From assembly GCF_012328925.1 (NCBI RefSeq), contig NZ_JAAXLS010000038.1, positions 1-63,178 on the forward strand: a stretch of DNA of 63,178 nt. The letters are read 5' to 3'. Made by a program: the position numbers and the translations under genes. Origin of the DNA: Amycolatopsis acididurans. Lineage in GTDB: Bacteria; Actinomycetota; Actinomycetes; Mycobacteriales; Pseudonocardiaceae. This document shows, in pieces, positions 43,874 to 52,113 of this stretch; within the stretch, counting starts at the first letter, position 1; each line of letters begins with the position of its first letter. The notes under the pieces were generated by a model. It did no database searches, was not told the origin of the DNA, and saw only the letters and a program-made list of their open reading frames with translations.

Positions 43874-45040
43874 TCAGGTCTTGCTGGTCCAGCTTTGCCA
43901 GTCGAGTTGCCAGACGCTCCAGCCGTCGGTGGGTTCGAGTTCCGGGCCACCGCTGTTGACGACCGTGACGATGTCGCCCTTCTTGGACAGGTCCATCAGC
44001 CACTTCGTGTCCGCCGTCGAGAGGTTCAGGCAGCCGTGGCTGACGTTCCGGTGCCCCTGCGAACCCACCGACCACGGCGCCGAGTGGTAGAAGATGCCGC
44101 TGTAGGACAGGCGCACGGCGTACTGCACGAACGTGCGGTAGCCGCCCGGGCTGTCGGACGGTACGCCATAGGTACCGGAGTCCATCGTGTAGCCGACGTG
44201 TTCGCTCATCACCGTGTAGTTGCCCGCCGGGGTGTTGTGGCCGCTCTTGCCCATCGAGGTCGGCATCGAGCGAACCTCGACGTCGTTGACCGACACCTTC
44301 ATCTGGTGACTCGCACCGTCGGCGACCGCCACGACCTTGTCACCGATAGTGACGTTCGCCGCGCGGTCCTGGGCTCCGAACGCACCGCCGCCGAGGTTCT
44401 TGCCGTAGATCGCGGCGTTGACGAACACCTTCGTGCCCGGCTTCCAGTACTCCTTGGGGCGCCACACCAACTGCTTGTCGTCGAACCAGCGGAACGCGCC
44501 TTCGGTCGCGGGCTCGGTCACCACCCGGACGGCGCGCTCGGCCGCGGCACGGTCGGTGACCTTGCCGGTGAACGTGAAGATCAGCGGCATCCCGACGCCG
44601 ACGGTCTCCCCATCCTGGAGGTTCGTCGACACCGACAGCGTGCGCTTCGGCTTGGCGATGGTGGCGAAGGTCGACGAGGACGTCACCGGTTTACCGTCCG
44701 AACCGGTGGCCGTCGCCGTGACGGTGTAACTCTTGCCATAGCCCAGCGGCTCGGCGGACTCCCAGCCCGAGCCATCAGGCTTCACCTGCCCGGCAACCTG
44801 CGTGCCGTCGGCGCCCGTGAGCGTGACCTCGGTGACCTTGCCGTCGTGAACCGCGACCGCGACAGGCTCGCCGGGCGCCACGTCCTTGGTGCCCGGCGCC
44901 GGAGTCAGCGCAAGCGAGGCCGGTCTGGCCGCGACCGTCGTGCTCTGCCGTGGGGCCGCCGGCTGGTTGTCCGCGGGTGCCGAGGTGCATCCCGCCAGCA
45001 CCGCAAGCAGAATCAGCAACAGCCCGATGCGCCGTGACAT
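43874..45040 (-). CDS. L,D-transpeptidase lipoprotein with Ig-like domains (LdtMt2-like)
   Basis: A 388-aa envelope enzyme forming 3-3 peptidoglycan crosslinks. The lipobox LAGC-TS puts the anchor Cys at about residue 18. Two Ig-like domains (about 45-240) precede the YkuD catalytic domain with HSAPWSVGSQGHRNVSHGCL (active-site Cys in SHGCLNLS, about residue 350). A short Trp-rich tail follows. It is complete and typical of Corynebacteriales/Pseudonocardiales. It lies between two tRNA genes and is convergent with tRNA-His. Confidence 0.92.
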   Translation of the reverse strand: MSRRIGLLLILLAVLAGCTSAPADNQPAAPRQSTTVAARPASLALTPAPGTKDVAPGEPVAVAVHDGKVTEVTLTGADGTQVAGQVKPDGSGWESAEPLGYGKSYTVTATATGSDGKPVTSSSTFATIAKPKRTLSVSTNLQDGETVGVGMPLIFTFTGKVTDRAAAERAVRVVTEPATEGAFRWFDDKQLVWRPKEYWKPGTKVFVNAAIYGKNLGGGAFGAQDRAANVTIGDKVVAVADGASHQMKVSVNDVEVRSMPTSMGKSGHNTPAGNYTVMSEHVGYTMDSGTYGVPSDSPGGYRTFVQYAVRLSYSGIFYHSAPWSVGSQGHRNVSHGCLNLSTADTKWLMDLSKKGDIVTVVNSGGPELEPTDGWSVWQLDWQSWTSKT

Positions 45041-45225
45041 CCCGCCCCCAAGTTGCCCGTTTCATGTCCGTGTGCCCGTACTGGGTGATCTCATTGTGCC
45101 CGATCACCGACCGCGACCAGGCACAATTCGGCGACGCCGCGTTTCGAGACCCTCCGCGAAGACGCCCTCCGACCGCGTGCTAATCTTTTCCACGTCGCCA
45201 GGGAGAACTCCCTGGAACAAGACCT

Positions 45226-45301
<76 letters not shown>

Positions 45302-45304
45302 CCA

Positions 45305-45331
45305 CCCCAGGTCACACGGCCTGGGGTTTTT
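45305..45331 (+). terminator. Intrinsic terminator of tRNA-Lys
   Basis: CCCCAGG/CCTGGGG stem (45305-45311, 45320-45326) followed by TTTTT. This copy belongs to the element; the original chromosomal copy is at 58421-58447. Confidence 0.85.
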
Positions 45332-45345
45332 GCTTTCAAGATCAC

Positions 45346-45365
45346 GGCCAACCGAATCCCAACCC
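45346..45365. repeat. Candidate integrase arm-type site (left)
   Basis: GGCCAACC-G-AATCCCAACC followed by C. It matches 18 of 20 bases of 58242-58261 near the other element end, in the same orientation. Confidence 0.45.
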
Positions 45366-45377
45366 AATCGCCGTTGA

Positions 45378-46550
45378 CTACGTACCCAGGCCCTTGTCCA
45401 ACGCCTCGGCAGCCGCCGGGTTGGCAACCTTGCGGCCGACGTACACGTCCTGCGTCAGCGACGGCCGTGCGTGTCCCAGCTGGTCGGCGATCTGGCGCGG
45501 CGTGAAGCGAGCTTCGTCGAGGATGGTCGCGCATGTCTTCCGGAAGACGTGCGAAGTCACCCAGGCGAAGCCTTCAGTGCCACGAGCGGTGCGCAGATCC
45601 CGGCGAGTGTTGCTCGGGTCCCGCCAGCCGCCGATCGAGTCGGGAAAGACCGGTACAGCGCTGCCCACGGTGATCTCCCGATCAAGCTCAGCTGCTGCCT
45701 TGCGGCGCCGGAGCATCTCTACCGCGAACCCTGGCAGCGGTAGTGTCCGTTCCCCGCTTTCGGTCTTCGGAGGCATCCGCCGAAGGCCCTGACCGCGCAC
45801 CCGGACGATGGTCCACTCAACGTCGACCGTCCGCGCGTCCAGGTCGACGTCGTCCCAGGACACCGCCAGCGCTTCCCCGATACGGACGCCCGTCGCGAGC
45901 ATGAAGCGGGTGAGGTCTGGCAGGTCCTTCCGCAGCGCGGTCTCGTCGGCCTCCAGTTGCGCGAGCCACTGTGTCCGTTCCTGCGGAGTCAGGGCGCGAG
46001 CAGTCCGCTTGGCTCCAGCACTGATGCGCTTGGTTTCGCGCGTGGGGTTCACGGTTGCCGCACCGTGGCGAGCAGCCACCCCCATGATTCCTGAGACCAC
46101 ACTCCGCACGGTCTTCGTCGTCGACGCGCCGCGCCGTTTGCGCACGGCTCGCAGCAACGCGTCAACGCGCGGCGTGTTGACCTCCCGGACTCGCAGCTCG
46201 CCCAGCGCGGGCCGCACGTAGTTCCGAAGCTGGCGCTCGTAAAGGTCCAGCGAATTCGGCGCCATATCGCCGGAATCCACCGCGTCCTGGACCTCAGCCA
46301 GCCACAGATCTGCCACGGCAGAGAACTTGGTGTCTGGTGTGACCGGACCGGCATGGGACGCCCCGGCGCGGTCGCGGAGGGCCTCCAGGAGGTTGTTCGT
46401 CGCCGCCGTCTCCGTCCGCCCCGAACGCTCCACGATCCGCGTGACACCGTCGTAGTCGCGGTACTTGGCCTTCGCCACGAAACCGCCACTGGCCTTGGGA
46501 TTTACCTTGACCTTGCCGTGCGTCCCGATCGGCAACGGCTGGCGCGGCAT
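45378..46550 (-). CDS. int: Tyrosine site-specific integrase of the AICE
   Basis: A 390-aa tyrosine recombinase. It has an N-terminal SAM-like arm/core DNA-binding region (about residues 60-160) and a catalytic domain with Arg in MLATGVRIGEALAVSWDD, HxxR in TSHVFRKTCATIL, His in DQLGHARPSLTQ and the Tyr nucleophile in DVYVGRK. All catalytic residues are present. It lies 77 bp from the attL core, the expected position. ATG 46550 overlaps the excisionase stop (ATGA). Confidence 0.95.
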   Translation of the reverse strand: MPRQPLPIGTHGKVKVNPKASGGFVAKAKYRDYDGVTRIVERSGRTETAATNNLLEALRDRAGASHAGPVTPDTKFSAVADLWLAEVQDAVDSGDMAPNSLDLYERQLRNYVRPALGELRVREVNTPRVDALLRAVRKRRGASTTKTVRSVVSGIMGVAARHGAATVNPTRETKRISAGAKRTARALTPQERTQWLAQLEADETALRKDLPDLTRFMLATGVRIGEALAVSWDDVDLDARTVDVEWTIVRVRGQGLRRMPPKTESGERTLPLPGFAVEMLRRRKAAAELDREITVGSAVPVFPDSIGGWRDPSNTRRDLRTARGTEGFAWVTSHVFRKTCATILDEARFTPRQIADQLGHARPSLTQDVYVGRKVANPAAAEALDKGLGT

Positions 46551-46726
46551 CAGGCCACCCCTTGCTGTTCGATCCAGGCGTCGACGTCTTCGGGGCGGTA
46601 GCGGACGTACTTGCCGACGCGGCGGCCCTGGGGGCCGTAGCCTTTGGTGCGCCATTGGTAGAGGGTGCCTTTGGGGATGCCGAGGTAGTCGGCGAGGTCG
46701 TCGATGGTGAGCAGTTTGCTGTTCAT
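46550..46726 (-). CDS. xis: Excisionase / MerR-type HTH protein
   Basis: A 58-aa DNA-binding protein: MNSKLLTIDDLADYLGIPKG, then TLYQWRTKGYGPQGRRVGKY. This is the HTH_17 fold of AICE excisionases. It overlaps int by 3 nt and rep by 4 nt, so rep-xis-int are translated together as in pSAM2. It is needed to turn integration into excision. RBS GGAGAACCAGCC upstream. Confidence 0.9.
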   Translation of the reverse strand: MNSKLLTIDDLADYLGIPKGTLYQWRTKGYGPQGRRVGKYVRYRPEDVDAWIEQQGVA

Positions 46727-48111
46727 GGCTGGTTCTCCTTGTGGTACTTGGCTTTGCGGTCGTCGCGGATGCGGCTTGCGATGCCGGAGGCGAGTTCGCG
46801 TTCGGCGTCGTCGCGGTATCCGGCGCCGTGGAAGTGCCAGTCGTTGACGACGAGCACCGAGTCGGGGTCGAGGCCGAGGGCGTGGAGGGTTTCGGTGAGC
46901 CGGTAGGCGCGGCGGTCGCCTCGGATGACGGTGAAGGTGGTGGAGTAGCGGCGGGATTTGGTGAGGAAGTGGCCCCGGAAGCCGAGCATGTGTGCCCAGC
47001 GCCGCAGGTTCAGATCCGCGTACTGCTCGTGCCCGCCGAGGTCCCAGCAGGTTTGGATGATCCGCCGGTGATGCTCGGAGACCCGCAGGTGCGCGATGTC
47101 CAGTTCGGACCGCACCGGGGTGTCGGCGGCCTCGGTTTTGCCGGTGCCTTTGGTGGCGTATTTGGCGATGTAGGCGGCCAGGCGGGGTTCGCTGATCTGC
47201 CCGTCCTCGTCCTCGACCTCCGTCCGGGTCGACGGGTGCACGCGGCGGACGTCGACCTGAGCGCCCCAGGTGAGTTGCAGGCGCGCCCCGTCCGGCCGGT
47301 GTGTCCTGACGGTGACCGCAGCAGCCGCCGCGTAGATCGCGTCTTCGAGTAGTTCGGCCGAGGCCCAGGCGGGGGCGGGATCGGTGGCGCCTTCCGGCCC
47401 GTCGAGGCGCATGATGGCGTGGAAGTGCACCAGGCCGCGCCGCTGGTATTCGGCGACCTTGCCGTAGGACACCCGCGCCACCTCGCCGAACGCCCGGGCG
47501 GGGATACCGGCCCGTTTGGCCAGCTCGCGGCGCAGCCGCATGACGAAGCGCTGCCACAGTGCCCCGGCGTGGGCCTGCCACAGCACCGATCCCACGTAGT
47601 CGTAGCCGTTCGGGTCGACCGGGGTGCCGATGCGCGGGTCGGCCTCGCGGTGGTGTTCTCCGCAACCACAGGGGCGGACACGGCCGCGTGTGGTGAGCTG
47701 GCGAGTGTGGACGGGCCCGAAGGAGGGGGCGGTCAGGGTGACGAACGCCCGCGGCTTACTCGTGATGGACTCCGGGATGCCCTTGGTGCCGCCGACGAGT
47801 CCGGCGCGGATGAGGTGGAACGCGTCGGCGGCGTAGCGGTCGGAGCAGGCGGGGCAAACGGATTCGCGGCGGTTGCCGCACGGGACCAGGATCTGGCCGC
47901 CGAAGCGGTGCAGCACGGCGCCGGTAGCGCGGTCGTGGAGTTGGTGGGAGCCGGACAAGCGGATCGGTTTGGCGCAGCCGTGCACCCGCTGCACCGTGGC
48001 GCGCCAGTCGGCGTAGTCGCGGGAGCGCAGCCGGTGGCGGATGCGGTCTTCCAACGTCAGCAACGGAGCGAGTTCCTTCCGTGAGAGGACACGAGAAAGG
48101 GGCGGGAGCAC
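46723..48111 (-). CDS. RepSA-family replication initiator
   Basis: A 462-aa rolling-circle initiator (RepSA class). The HUH motif is RRGLVHFHAIMRLDG (about residue 235). Zinc-type Cys pairs occur in PCGNRRESVCPACSDRY and PCGCGEHH. IAKYATKGTGKTEA is a conserved RepSA block, presumably including the region with the nicking tyrosine. GTG 48111 is the most upstream start; a TTG 16 codons in, after GGAAGGAA, is an alternative. It is first of the rep-xis-int overlapping trio. Confidence 0.9.
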   Translation of the reverse strand: MLPPLSRVLSRKELAPLLTLEDRIRHRLRSRDYADWRATVQRVHGCAKPIRLSGSHQLHDRATGAVLHRFGGQILVPCGNRRESVCPACSDRYAADAFHLIRAGLVGGTKGIPESITSKPRAFVTLTAPSFGPVHTRQLTTRGRVRPCGCGEHHREADPRIGTPVDPNGYDYVGSVLWQAHAGALWQRFVMRLRRELAKRAGIPARAFGEVARVSYGKVAEYQRRGLVHFHAIMRLDGPEGATDPAPAWASAELLEDAIYAAAAAVTVRTHRPDGARLQLTWGAQVDVRRVHPSTRTEVEDEDGQISEPRLAAYIAKYATKGTGKTEAADTPVRSELDIAHLRVSEHHRRIIQTCWDLGGHEQYADLNLRRWAHMLGFRGHFLTKSRRYSTTFTVIRGDRRAYRLTETLHALGLDPDSVLVVNDWHFHGAGYRDDAERELASGIASRIRDDRKAKYHKENQP

Positions 48112-48161
48112 GCGGTGTGATCCGGGCTCCCGCCCCGGTTCGGCGGGCGAGCTGGGAACGG

Positions 48162-48890
48162 TCAGGTGGTGACCGGGTGACCGTTGTGCGTGGTCAGGTC
48201 GGCCACGATCCGGGCGGCCAGGTCATCGGGAACCTTGACGGCGCGTTGGATGTCGGCCGGGGTGACCTCGCGGCCCGCGTTCCGGGCTTCGGTGACGGCC
48301 GTGTGGATGCGGTCGGCCATCGGCGCCGGAAGCTTCAGCTTGGGCAGCACCACCGTGGTCTCAGCACGCGAGGGCGGCTCCGGATTCGGCCGGCGGATCG
48401 GTTCCGGGGCCGCCGGGGCGGGAACGGGCACCGGACGCGCCGGTTCCGGTGGTGGCACCGGTTCGGCCGGGACCGGAGCGGCCTGCACATTGGGGGCGCG
48501 GCGCAGAAGGAGCTTGACCACGACGAGGAACCCCAGCGCGGGCATCGCGGCCAGTAGCCATCCGGCCGGGGTGGGTTCGGCCAGCGCGACCTGGGCGGCC
48601 ATCTGAATCCCGAACCCGGTCACGAGCACCGCGAGCGGGAAGTTGAGCTTGCGGGTCTTGCCGTGGTGGTGGTCGCGGCGGACCTCGAACCCGGCCACGA
48701 TCGCGATGCCTTCGATCACGATGGCGTCGGCCCACGCGAGCCAGCCGGTTTGTCCGTGGTGGACGGCCCAGTCGTGGGTGTGGGTGAACCCGGCCGCGCC
48801 ACCGATCCCACCCAGCACCACCGTGACCAGCACCCGCACCACCTCAACCAGCCGGGTACCGGTCCGATTCAGGCTGTCCACCTTGGACAC
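48162..48890 (-). CDS. DUF2637-type membrane protein of the AICE (spread/transfer)
   Basis: A 242-aa protein. Three to four transmembrane helices (LVTVVLGGIGGAAGFTHTHD, LAWADAIVIEGIAIVAGFEV, FPLAVLVTGFGIQMAAQVAL, WLLAAMPALGFLVVVKLLL) form the DUF2637 part. A Pro-rich stretch (about residues 135-190) and a helical C-terminal domain that may bind DNA or partner proteins follow. Such genes sit between traB and rep in many AICEs and are thought to act in intramycelial spread. GTG with GGAGAG upstream. Confidence 0.78.
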   Translation of the reverse strand: MSKVDSLNRTGTRLVEVVRVLVTVVLGGIGGAAGFTHTHDWAVHHGQTGWLAWADAIVIEGIAIVAGFEVRRDHHHGKTRKLNFPLAVLVTGFGIQMAAQVALAEPTPAGWLLAAMPALGFLVVVKLLLRRAPNVQAAPVPAEPVPPPEPARPVPVPAPAAPEPIRRPNPEPPSRAETTVVLPKLKLPAPMADRIHTAVTEARNAGREVTPADIQRAVKVPDDLAARIVADLTTHNGHPVTT

Positions 48891-48905
48891 GGGACTCTCC
48901 TTCCG

Positions 48906-49322
48906 TCAGTAGGTTTTCAGTGAGGACCAGCGGTTGAGCAGGCTCCGCCCGGACTTGGTCAGGCGCAGCGGCGACACCGGCCGCCGGATCGCGCCGTGCA
49001 GGCAGGACACGGTTTCCCGCGCCGGAGATCGTTCGACGTAGCCGCCCGTGATCAGCGTGTGCACCGTGTCCTCATCGATGGCGACCCGGACGCGGTCGGT
49101 GTCCTCGAACAGCACCACCCGGTCACTGTCATCCAGCAGCCCGAAGCACCCGTCCTGCACTTCGGCGAGCACGTCCCGAGCCACCGACGGCGTGACCGGC
49201 GCACGCGCGGGTTTCCGGCCCGTGCGAACCGGTGGACAGGCCCGCGACGAGGCCGGGGCAGGACCACCCGGGAGCTGGTCGGCGAACAGGCCCAGCTGTC
49301 CGGGCGGGACTCGGCGGCTCAT
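48906..49322 (-). CDS. Hypothetical AICE protein
   Basis: A 138-aa protein of no recognised family. It has a Pro-rich N-terminus (MSRRVPPGQLGLFADQLPGG) and a C-terminal half that looks like a winged-helix (VHTLITGGYVERSPARETV ... LRLTKSGRSLLNRW, the wing plus helix pattern of PF-type HTH proteins). ATG 49322 overlaps the stop of the membrane-protein gene upstream (ATGA). Likely an accessory regulator or relaxosome protein; unproven. Confidence 0.65.
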   Translation of the reverse strand: MSRRVPPGQLGLFADQLPGGPAPASSRACPPVRTGRKPARAPVTPSVARDVLAEVQDGCFGLLDDSDRVVLFEDTDRVRVAIDEDTVHTLITGGYVERSPARETVSCLHGAIRRPVSPLRLTKSGRSLLNRWSSLKTY

Positions 49323-49561
49323 ATCCGCCTCCGGTCCGGCCGACCAGTAACCCACTCGGACACTTCATGCCGATAGCCGGTGCCGTGCGCCCGCCACTCC
49401 CGATACAGACCCACCGTGATCACCAGCCACACCGTCACGGTGATCCCAGCGGCGAGGGCGAAGCCCCAGAACCCGGTGATCATGGCGTGCTCAATCACCA
49501 CGGCCAGCACGGTCAGGGCGGTGATTTTGGTCCAGGACCACAGAAACCGCAGCGTCAACAT
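49319..49561 (-). CDS. Small two-helix membrane protein of the AICE
   Basis: An 80-aa protein with two hydrophobic helices (ITALTVLAVVIEHAMITGFW, ALAAGITVTVWLVITVGLYR) and a basic C-terminus, like SpdA/SpdB-type small proteins. It sits one nucleotide into the traB stop (TGATG) and overlaps the following gene by 4 nt, so it belongs to the traB transfer operon. Confidence 0.72.
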   Translation of the reverse strand: MLTLRFLWSWTKITALTVLAVVIEHAMITGFWGFALAAGITVTVWLVITVGLYREWRAHGTGYRHEVSEWVTGRPDRRRI

Positions 49562-50928
49562 CAGGCCACCACCCGCAACTCGGCCCCGCGCCAGCCATCC
49601 CGGACGAAGCCGACGAGTTCGTCGATCTCGCGGTCGTCGACGTAGGCGGCGCGGATACGCATCGGCACCCGGGAGCGTTGCCGGATCACGAACCCGATGC
49701 CCGCCGTCGCCGGATCGTTCGGGATCTCATCCGCCAGCGCGCCCCGCAGCCGGGCGTTCTCGCCCAGCACCATGTCCACGTGCGCGGCCGAGGTCACCCG
49801 CAGACAAATCCGGGTGGTGAACAAATCCCGCACCGGCACGGTGTCCTTGGTCGGTTCCTGCACCAACCCGATCATCGCGTTACCCGTCGCCCGCCCCTGC
49901 GACCCGACCAGCGCCAGGTTGCGCTTGATATCCCGCGCCGTACCACTGTCGCCATACGCCAGCAGCGCCCCGAGCTCGTCCAGGATCAGCAGGTTCAACG
50001 GGGTCTGCGGAGACGGCGTGATCGTGCGCTTACGCTGCTCGGCCAGACCTCGCTGGGTAGTCTGCATCTCGGCCACGAAGTCCTCGATCAACGCGGCGCA
50101 CTCGTGGTTGCTGGCGGCGTAGCGGTAAGCGATCGTGTCGGCCAGCGCCGCGAACTCCAGTTGTTTGGGGTCACACACCCACAACCGCACCGCCCCGTCC
50201 CTGATCATCGGCGCCAGACCGCGCAGGATCGCGTTCACGATCGAGTTCTTGCCCGACCCCGTCGCCCCCGCGACGAACAGGTGCTGCCCCCGCATCGAGA
50301 TCCGGAAATCGCCGCCGTACTCGGTCTCCCCGACATAGAGATCCTTGGGGTCCACCGCGTCGGTGTCGAACACCAGGTCCGGGGCATCGATCACCTCATC
50401 AAACGGCTCCCGCCGCTCCACGATCAGCGCGATCACCCGCGGCTTGACCCGCTCCAACGCGATCCGCTCCACCTTCAACGCCTCGGTCAGCTCCGGCAAC
50501 CGGGCCTCGAACTGGCGCAGATGCTGCCCCGGATGCAGCTTCACATACAGCGTGTCCACCGAGGGGGAAAACGACTGCACCCGCATCAACCGTGGCACCC
50601 GCAACTCACCGGTCTTGCGGTGCGTGGTGTAGAGATCGCAGGCGATCAGAGCATTGCGCCAGCGCGGACCTATATAGCTCACCCAGCGGCGCCGGAACGC
50701 CCGCACCCGAGGGGCGGCGAACCGGTCGAAGGTGTCCGGATGCGCCCGATACCACGCCCCCAACCCCACCGCCGCACCACCGAGCACCCCGCCGGTGGCC
50801 GTCCAGCCCAGCTCCAGCCCCGAGCCCACCACAGCGGCCGGGGACAACACCGCGCCGGGGTGACGGCCCAGCCACGCGGCGGCCTTGACTTCCGCACCCT
50901 TGGCGCGCTTGGAAAATTCGGTACCCAT
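49561..50928 (-). CDS. FtsK/SpoIIIE-type DNA translocase (TraB-like)
   Basis: A 455-aa conjugative translocase moving double-stranded element DNA between hyphae. Walker A is AGATGSGKNSIVNAIL (about residue 240; Asn follows the catalytic Lys) and Walker B is LNLLILDELGALLAY (about 325). The N-terminus has one or two weak membrane helices (about 28-58). The DNA-recognition gamma domain is not clearly separable. ATG 50928 has GGAAAGGGA upstream. It is the first gene of a minus-strand operon and follows a terminator hairpin. Confidence 0.9.
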   Translation of the reverse strand: MGTEFSKRAKGAEVKAAAWLGRHPGAVLSPAAVVGSGLELGWTATGGVLGGAAVGLGAWYRAHPDTFDRFAAPRVRAFRRRWVSYIGPRWRNALIACDLYTTHRKTGELRVPRLMRVQSFSPSVDTLYVKLHPGQHLRQFEARLPELTEALKVERIALERVKPRVIALIVERREPFDEVIDAPDLVFDTDAVDPKDLYVGETEYGGDFRISMRGQHLFVAGATGSGKNSIVNAILRGLAPMIRDGAVRLWVCDPKQLEFAALADTIAYRYAASNHECAALIEDFVAEMQTTQRGLAEQRKRTITPSPQTPLNLLILDELGALLAYGDSGTARDIKRNLALVGSQGRATGNAMIGLVQEPTKDTVPVRDLFTTRICLRVTSAAHVDMVLGENARLRGALADEIPNDPATAGIGFVIRQRSRVPMRIRAAYVDDREIDELVGFVRDGWRGAELRVVA

Positions 50929-50952
50929 GACGTGTAATCCCTTTCCAGGAAC

Positions 50953-51001
50953 AAAAAGGGACCGACCCCGTCCATCCGAAGTGGATGGAGAGGCCGGTCC
51001 C
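50953..51001 (-). terminator. Intrinsic terminator between AICE small genes and traB
   Basis: Nested stem on the minus strand: GGGACCG/CGGTCCC outer (50995-51001, 50958-50964) and TCCATCC/GGATGGA inner arms (50971-50977, 50983-50989). TTTTT follows on the minus strand (50953-50957). It ends the upstream small-gene transcript before the traB promoter, or attenuates it. Confidence 0.8.
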
Positions 51002-51029
51002 CGCTTGACGTGTGTGCTTGCTTGTTCGG

Positions 51030-51215
51030 CTAGTTCTTGATTGCGGCGCGGGAATCCTCCAGCGCGACCGTCAGCTTGGCGACCGCCTTCGCCGTGGCGT
51101 CGTGGTGCGACTTGAAACCCTCCCGGCGTGCCGGAATACCGCGCATCGCGGTCCTGAGTTGCCGCATCGCCGCGTCCACAGTGTCCAGCGCCCGGTCCAC
51201 CTGATGCTGTGCCAT
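51030..51215 (-). CDS. Small hypothetical AICE protein
   Basis: A 61-aa helical protein with MAQHQVDRALDTVDAAMRQL at the start. ATG 51215 has GGAGGGT 6 nt upstream. It overlaps the stop of the preceding gene (ATGA). A longer frame to 51341 has no start with a ribosome site. Function unknown; it may be a heptad-rich partner protein. Confidence 0.6.
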   Translation of the reverse strand: MAQHQVDRALDTVDAAMRQLRTAMRGIPARREGFKSHHDATAKAVAKLTVALEDSRAAIKN

Positions 51216-51478
51216 CAGACCCTCCACTCGCGTGAGACCAGCTCGGTCTCGTACTTCTTCGCCGCCGTGCGCAGGCGTTCCAGCGCGTCGGTGGCCTGCA
51301 TCCGGTAGCCCTTCAACTCCTCCTGGGTGGCCACCGTCCAACCGTCGCCGGTGTGCTTGTCGTCGACCTTCTCAATCAACCCGGTCAACCCCTCCAACGA
51401 CTCCAGTACCAGGTCCATCGACATCACAAACGCGCTGTAGCGCTCCCGCGCGCGCCGGTTCACCGCCTGAATCTGCAT
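51215..51478 (-). CDS. Small hypothetical helical AICE protein
   Basis: An 87-aa protein, mostly charged alpha helix (MQIQAVNRRARERYSAFVMS, then LEGLTGLIEKVDDKHTGDGW). Not recognised. ATG with GGAAAGGA upstream, 4 nt after the previous small gene and overlapping the next by ATGA. It is part of a five-gene run of tiny proteins in the plasmid-like control region. Confidence 0.6.
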   Translation of the reverse strand: MQIQAVNRRARERYSAFVMSMDLVLESLEGLTGLIEKVDDKHTGDGWTVATQEELKGYRMQATDALERLRTAAKKYETELVSREWRV

Positions 51479-51482
51479 TTGC

Positions 51483-51647
51483 CTAGTCCTTTCCGGTCGC
51501 GTAATGGGCGACTGACGTTAAATCCGCGACGAGGAATTTCACCGCGTTGCTCACCGTCACCCGGGTTTCCTGATCCGGTTCCGTCGCCGCGAACCGTTCA
51601 TACGCGGCCGTGGCGGCGGCGATAATGTTGTGAATCTCGGTCACCAT
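51483..51647 (-). CDS. Tiny hypothetical AICE protein (54 aa)
   Basis: ATG 51647 to TAG 51483 encodes 54 aa beginning MVTEIHNIIAAATAAYERFA. It ends 4 nt before the ATG of the 87-aa gene, in the same co-directional chain. Composition (Ala/Val-rich, amphipathic) is coding-like. Function unknown. Confidence 0.55.
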   Translation of the reverse strand: MVTEIHNIIAAATAAYERFAATEPDQETRVTVSNAVKFLVADLTSVAHYATGKD

Positions 51648-51653
51648 CAGGTG

Positions 51654-51743
51654 TTACACCTCCCACTGGCACGAGCACACGCGGCAGGTCGCGATCCGCG
51701 TCGTGGCCAGGAACCAGTCACCATGTCCGTTCGGGCAGGTCAT
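51654..51743 (-). CDS. Mini zinc-ribbon-like protein (29 aa)
   Basis: A 29-aa ORF, MTCPNGHGDWFLATTRIATC, then RVCSCQWEV. It carries CPNGH and CRVCSC metal-binding type motifs. GGAGGCGTG precedes the ATG (51743). Its ATG overlaps the stop of the 31-aa ORF upstream (ATGA), so translation is coupled. It resembles single zinc-ribbon peptides in actinobacterial mobile elements. Confidence 0.55.
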   Translation of the reverse strand: MTCPNGHGDWFLATTRIATCRVCSCQWEV

Positions 51744-51838
51744 CACGCCTCCCGCTGCGGTCCGTGCGGGTCGAACGTGGACAGTCCACCTGGCACCTTC
51801 TCGTCCTCGATCACGTACAGAATGTCTCGGCAACGCAT
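51743..51838 (-). CDS. Tiny hypothetical AICE protein (31 aa)
   Basis: ATG 51838 with GGGAGGG upstream encodes 31 aa beginning MRCRDILYVIEDEKVPGGLS. It ends in ATGA with the zinc-ribbon ORF. First gene of the short overlapping chain. Function unknown. Confidence 0.5.
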   Translation of the reverse strand: MRCRDILYVIEDEKVPGGLSTFDPHGPQREA

Positions 51839-52113
51839 CGCGTACCCTCCCTTCCACACGATTTCCAGCAATTCCTTGCGTTCGTGGTAGAACCCCAAGA
51901 CCCCCGGCGAAAACAACGCCGGGAATCAAGGCGCGCCACCACAACTACGGCGCGTTTTTGGCATGGATCGGCCCACTCTGTAATTGACAATCAACAAAAA
52001 GTGCGCTGGCCCGACTCGAAACGGGCAGCCACCCAGACGTGGGCAGCGCTCCAAGGTGTTGAACTGCGAAGCGGGGGAACTCCGCGACCGGGCACCCACC
52101 GGTCGGTTACCGG
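51839..52113. other. Non-coding region with two hairpins
   Basis: No ORF with a ribosome site. Hairpins CCCGGCG/CGCCGGG (51903-51909, 51917-51923) and CGCGCC/GGCGCG (51932-51937, 51949-51954). The second is followed by TTTTT on the plus strand, an intrinsic terminator against right-going transcripts, or part of a structured leader for the minus-strand chain. Confidence 0.5.
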
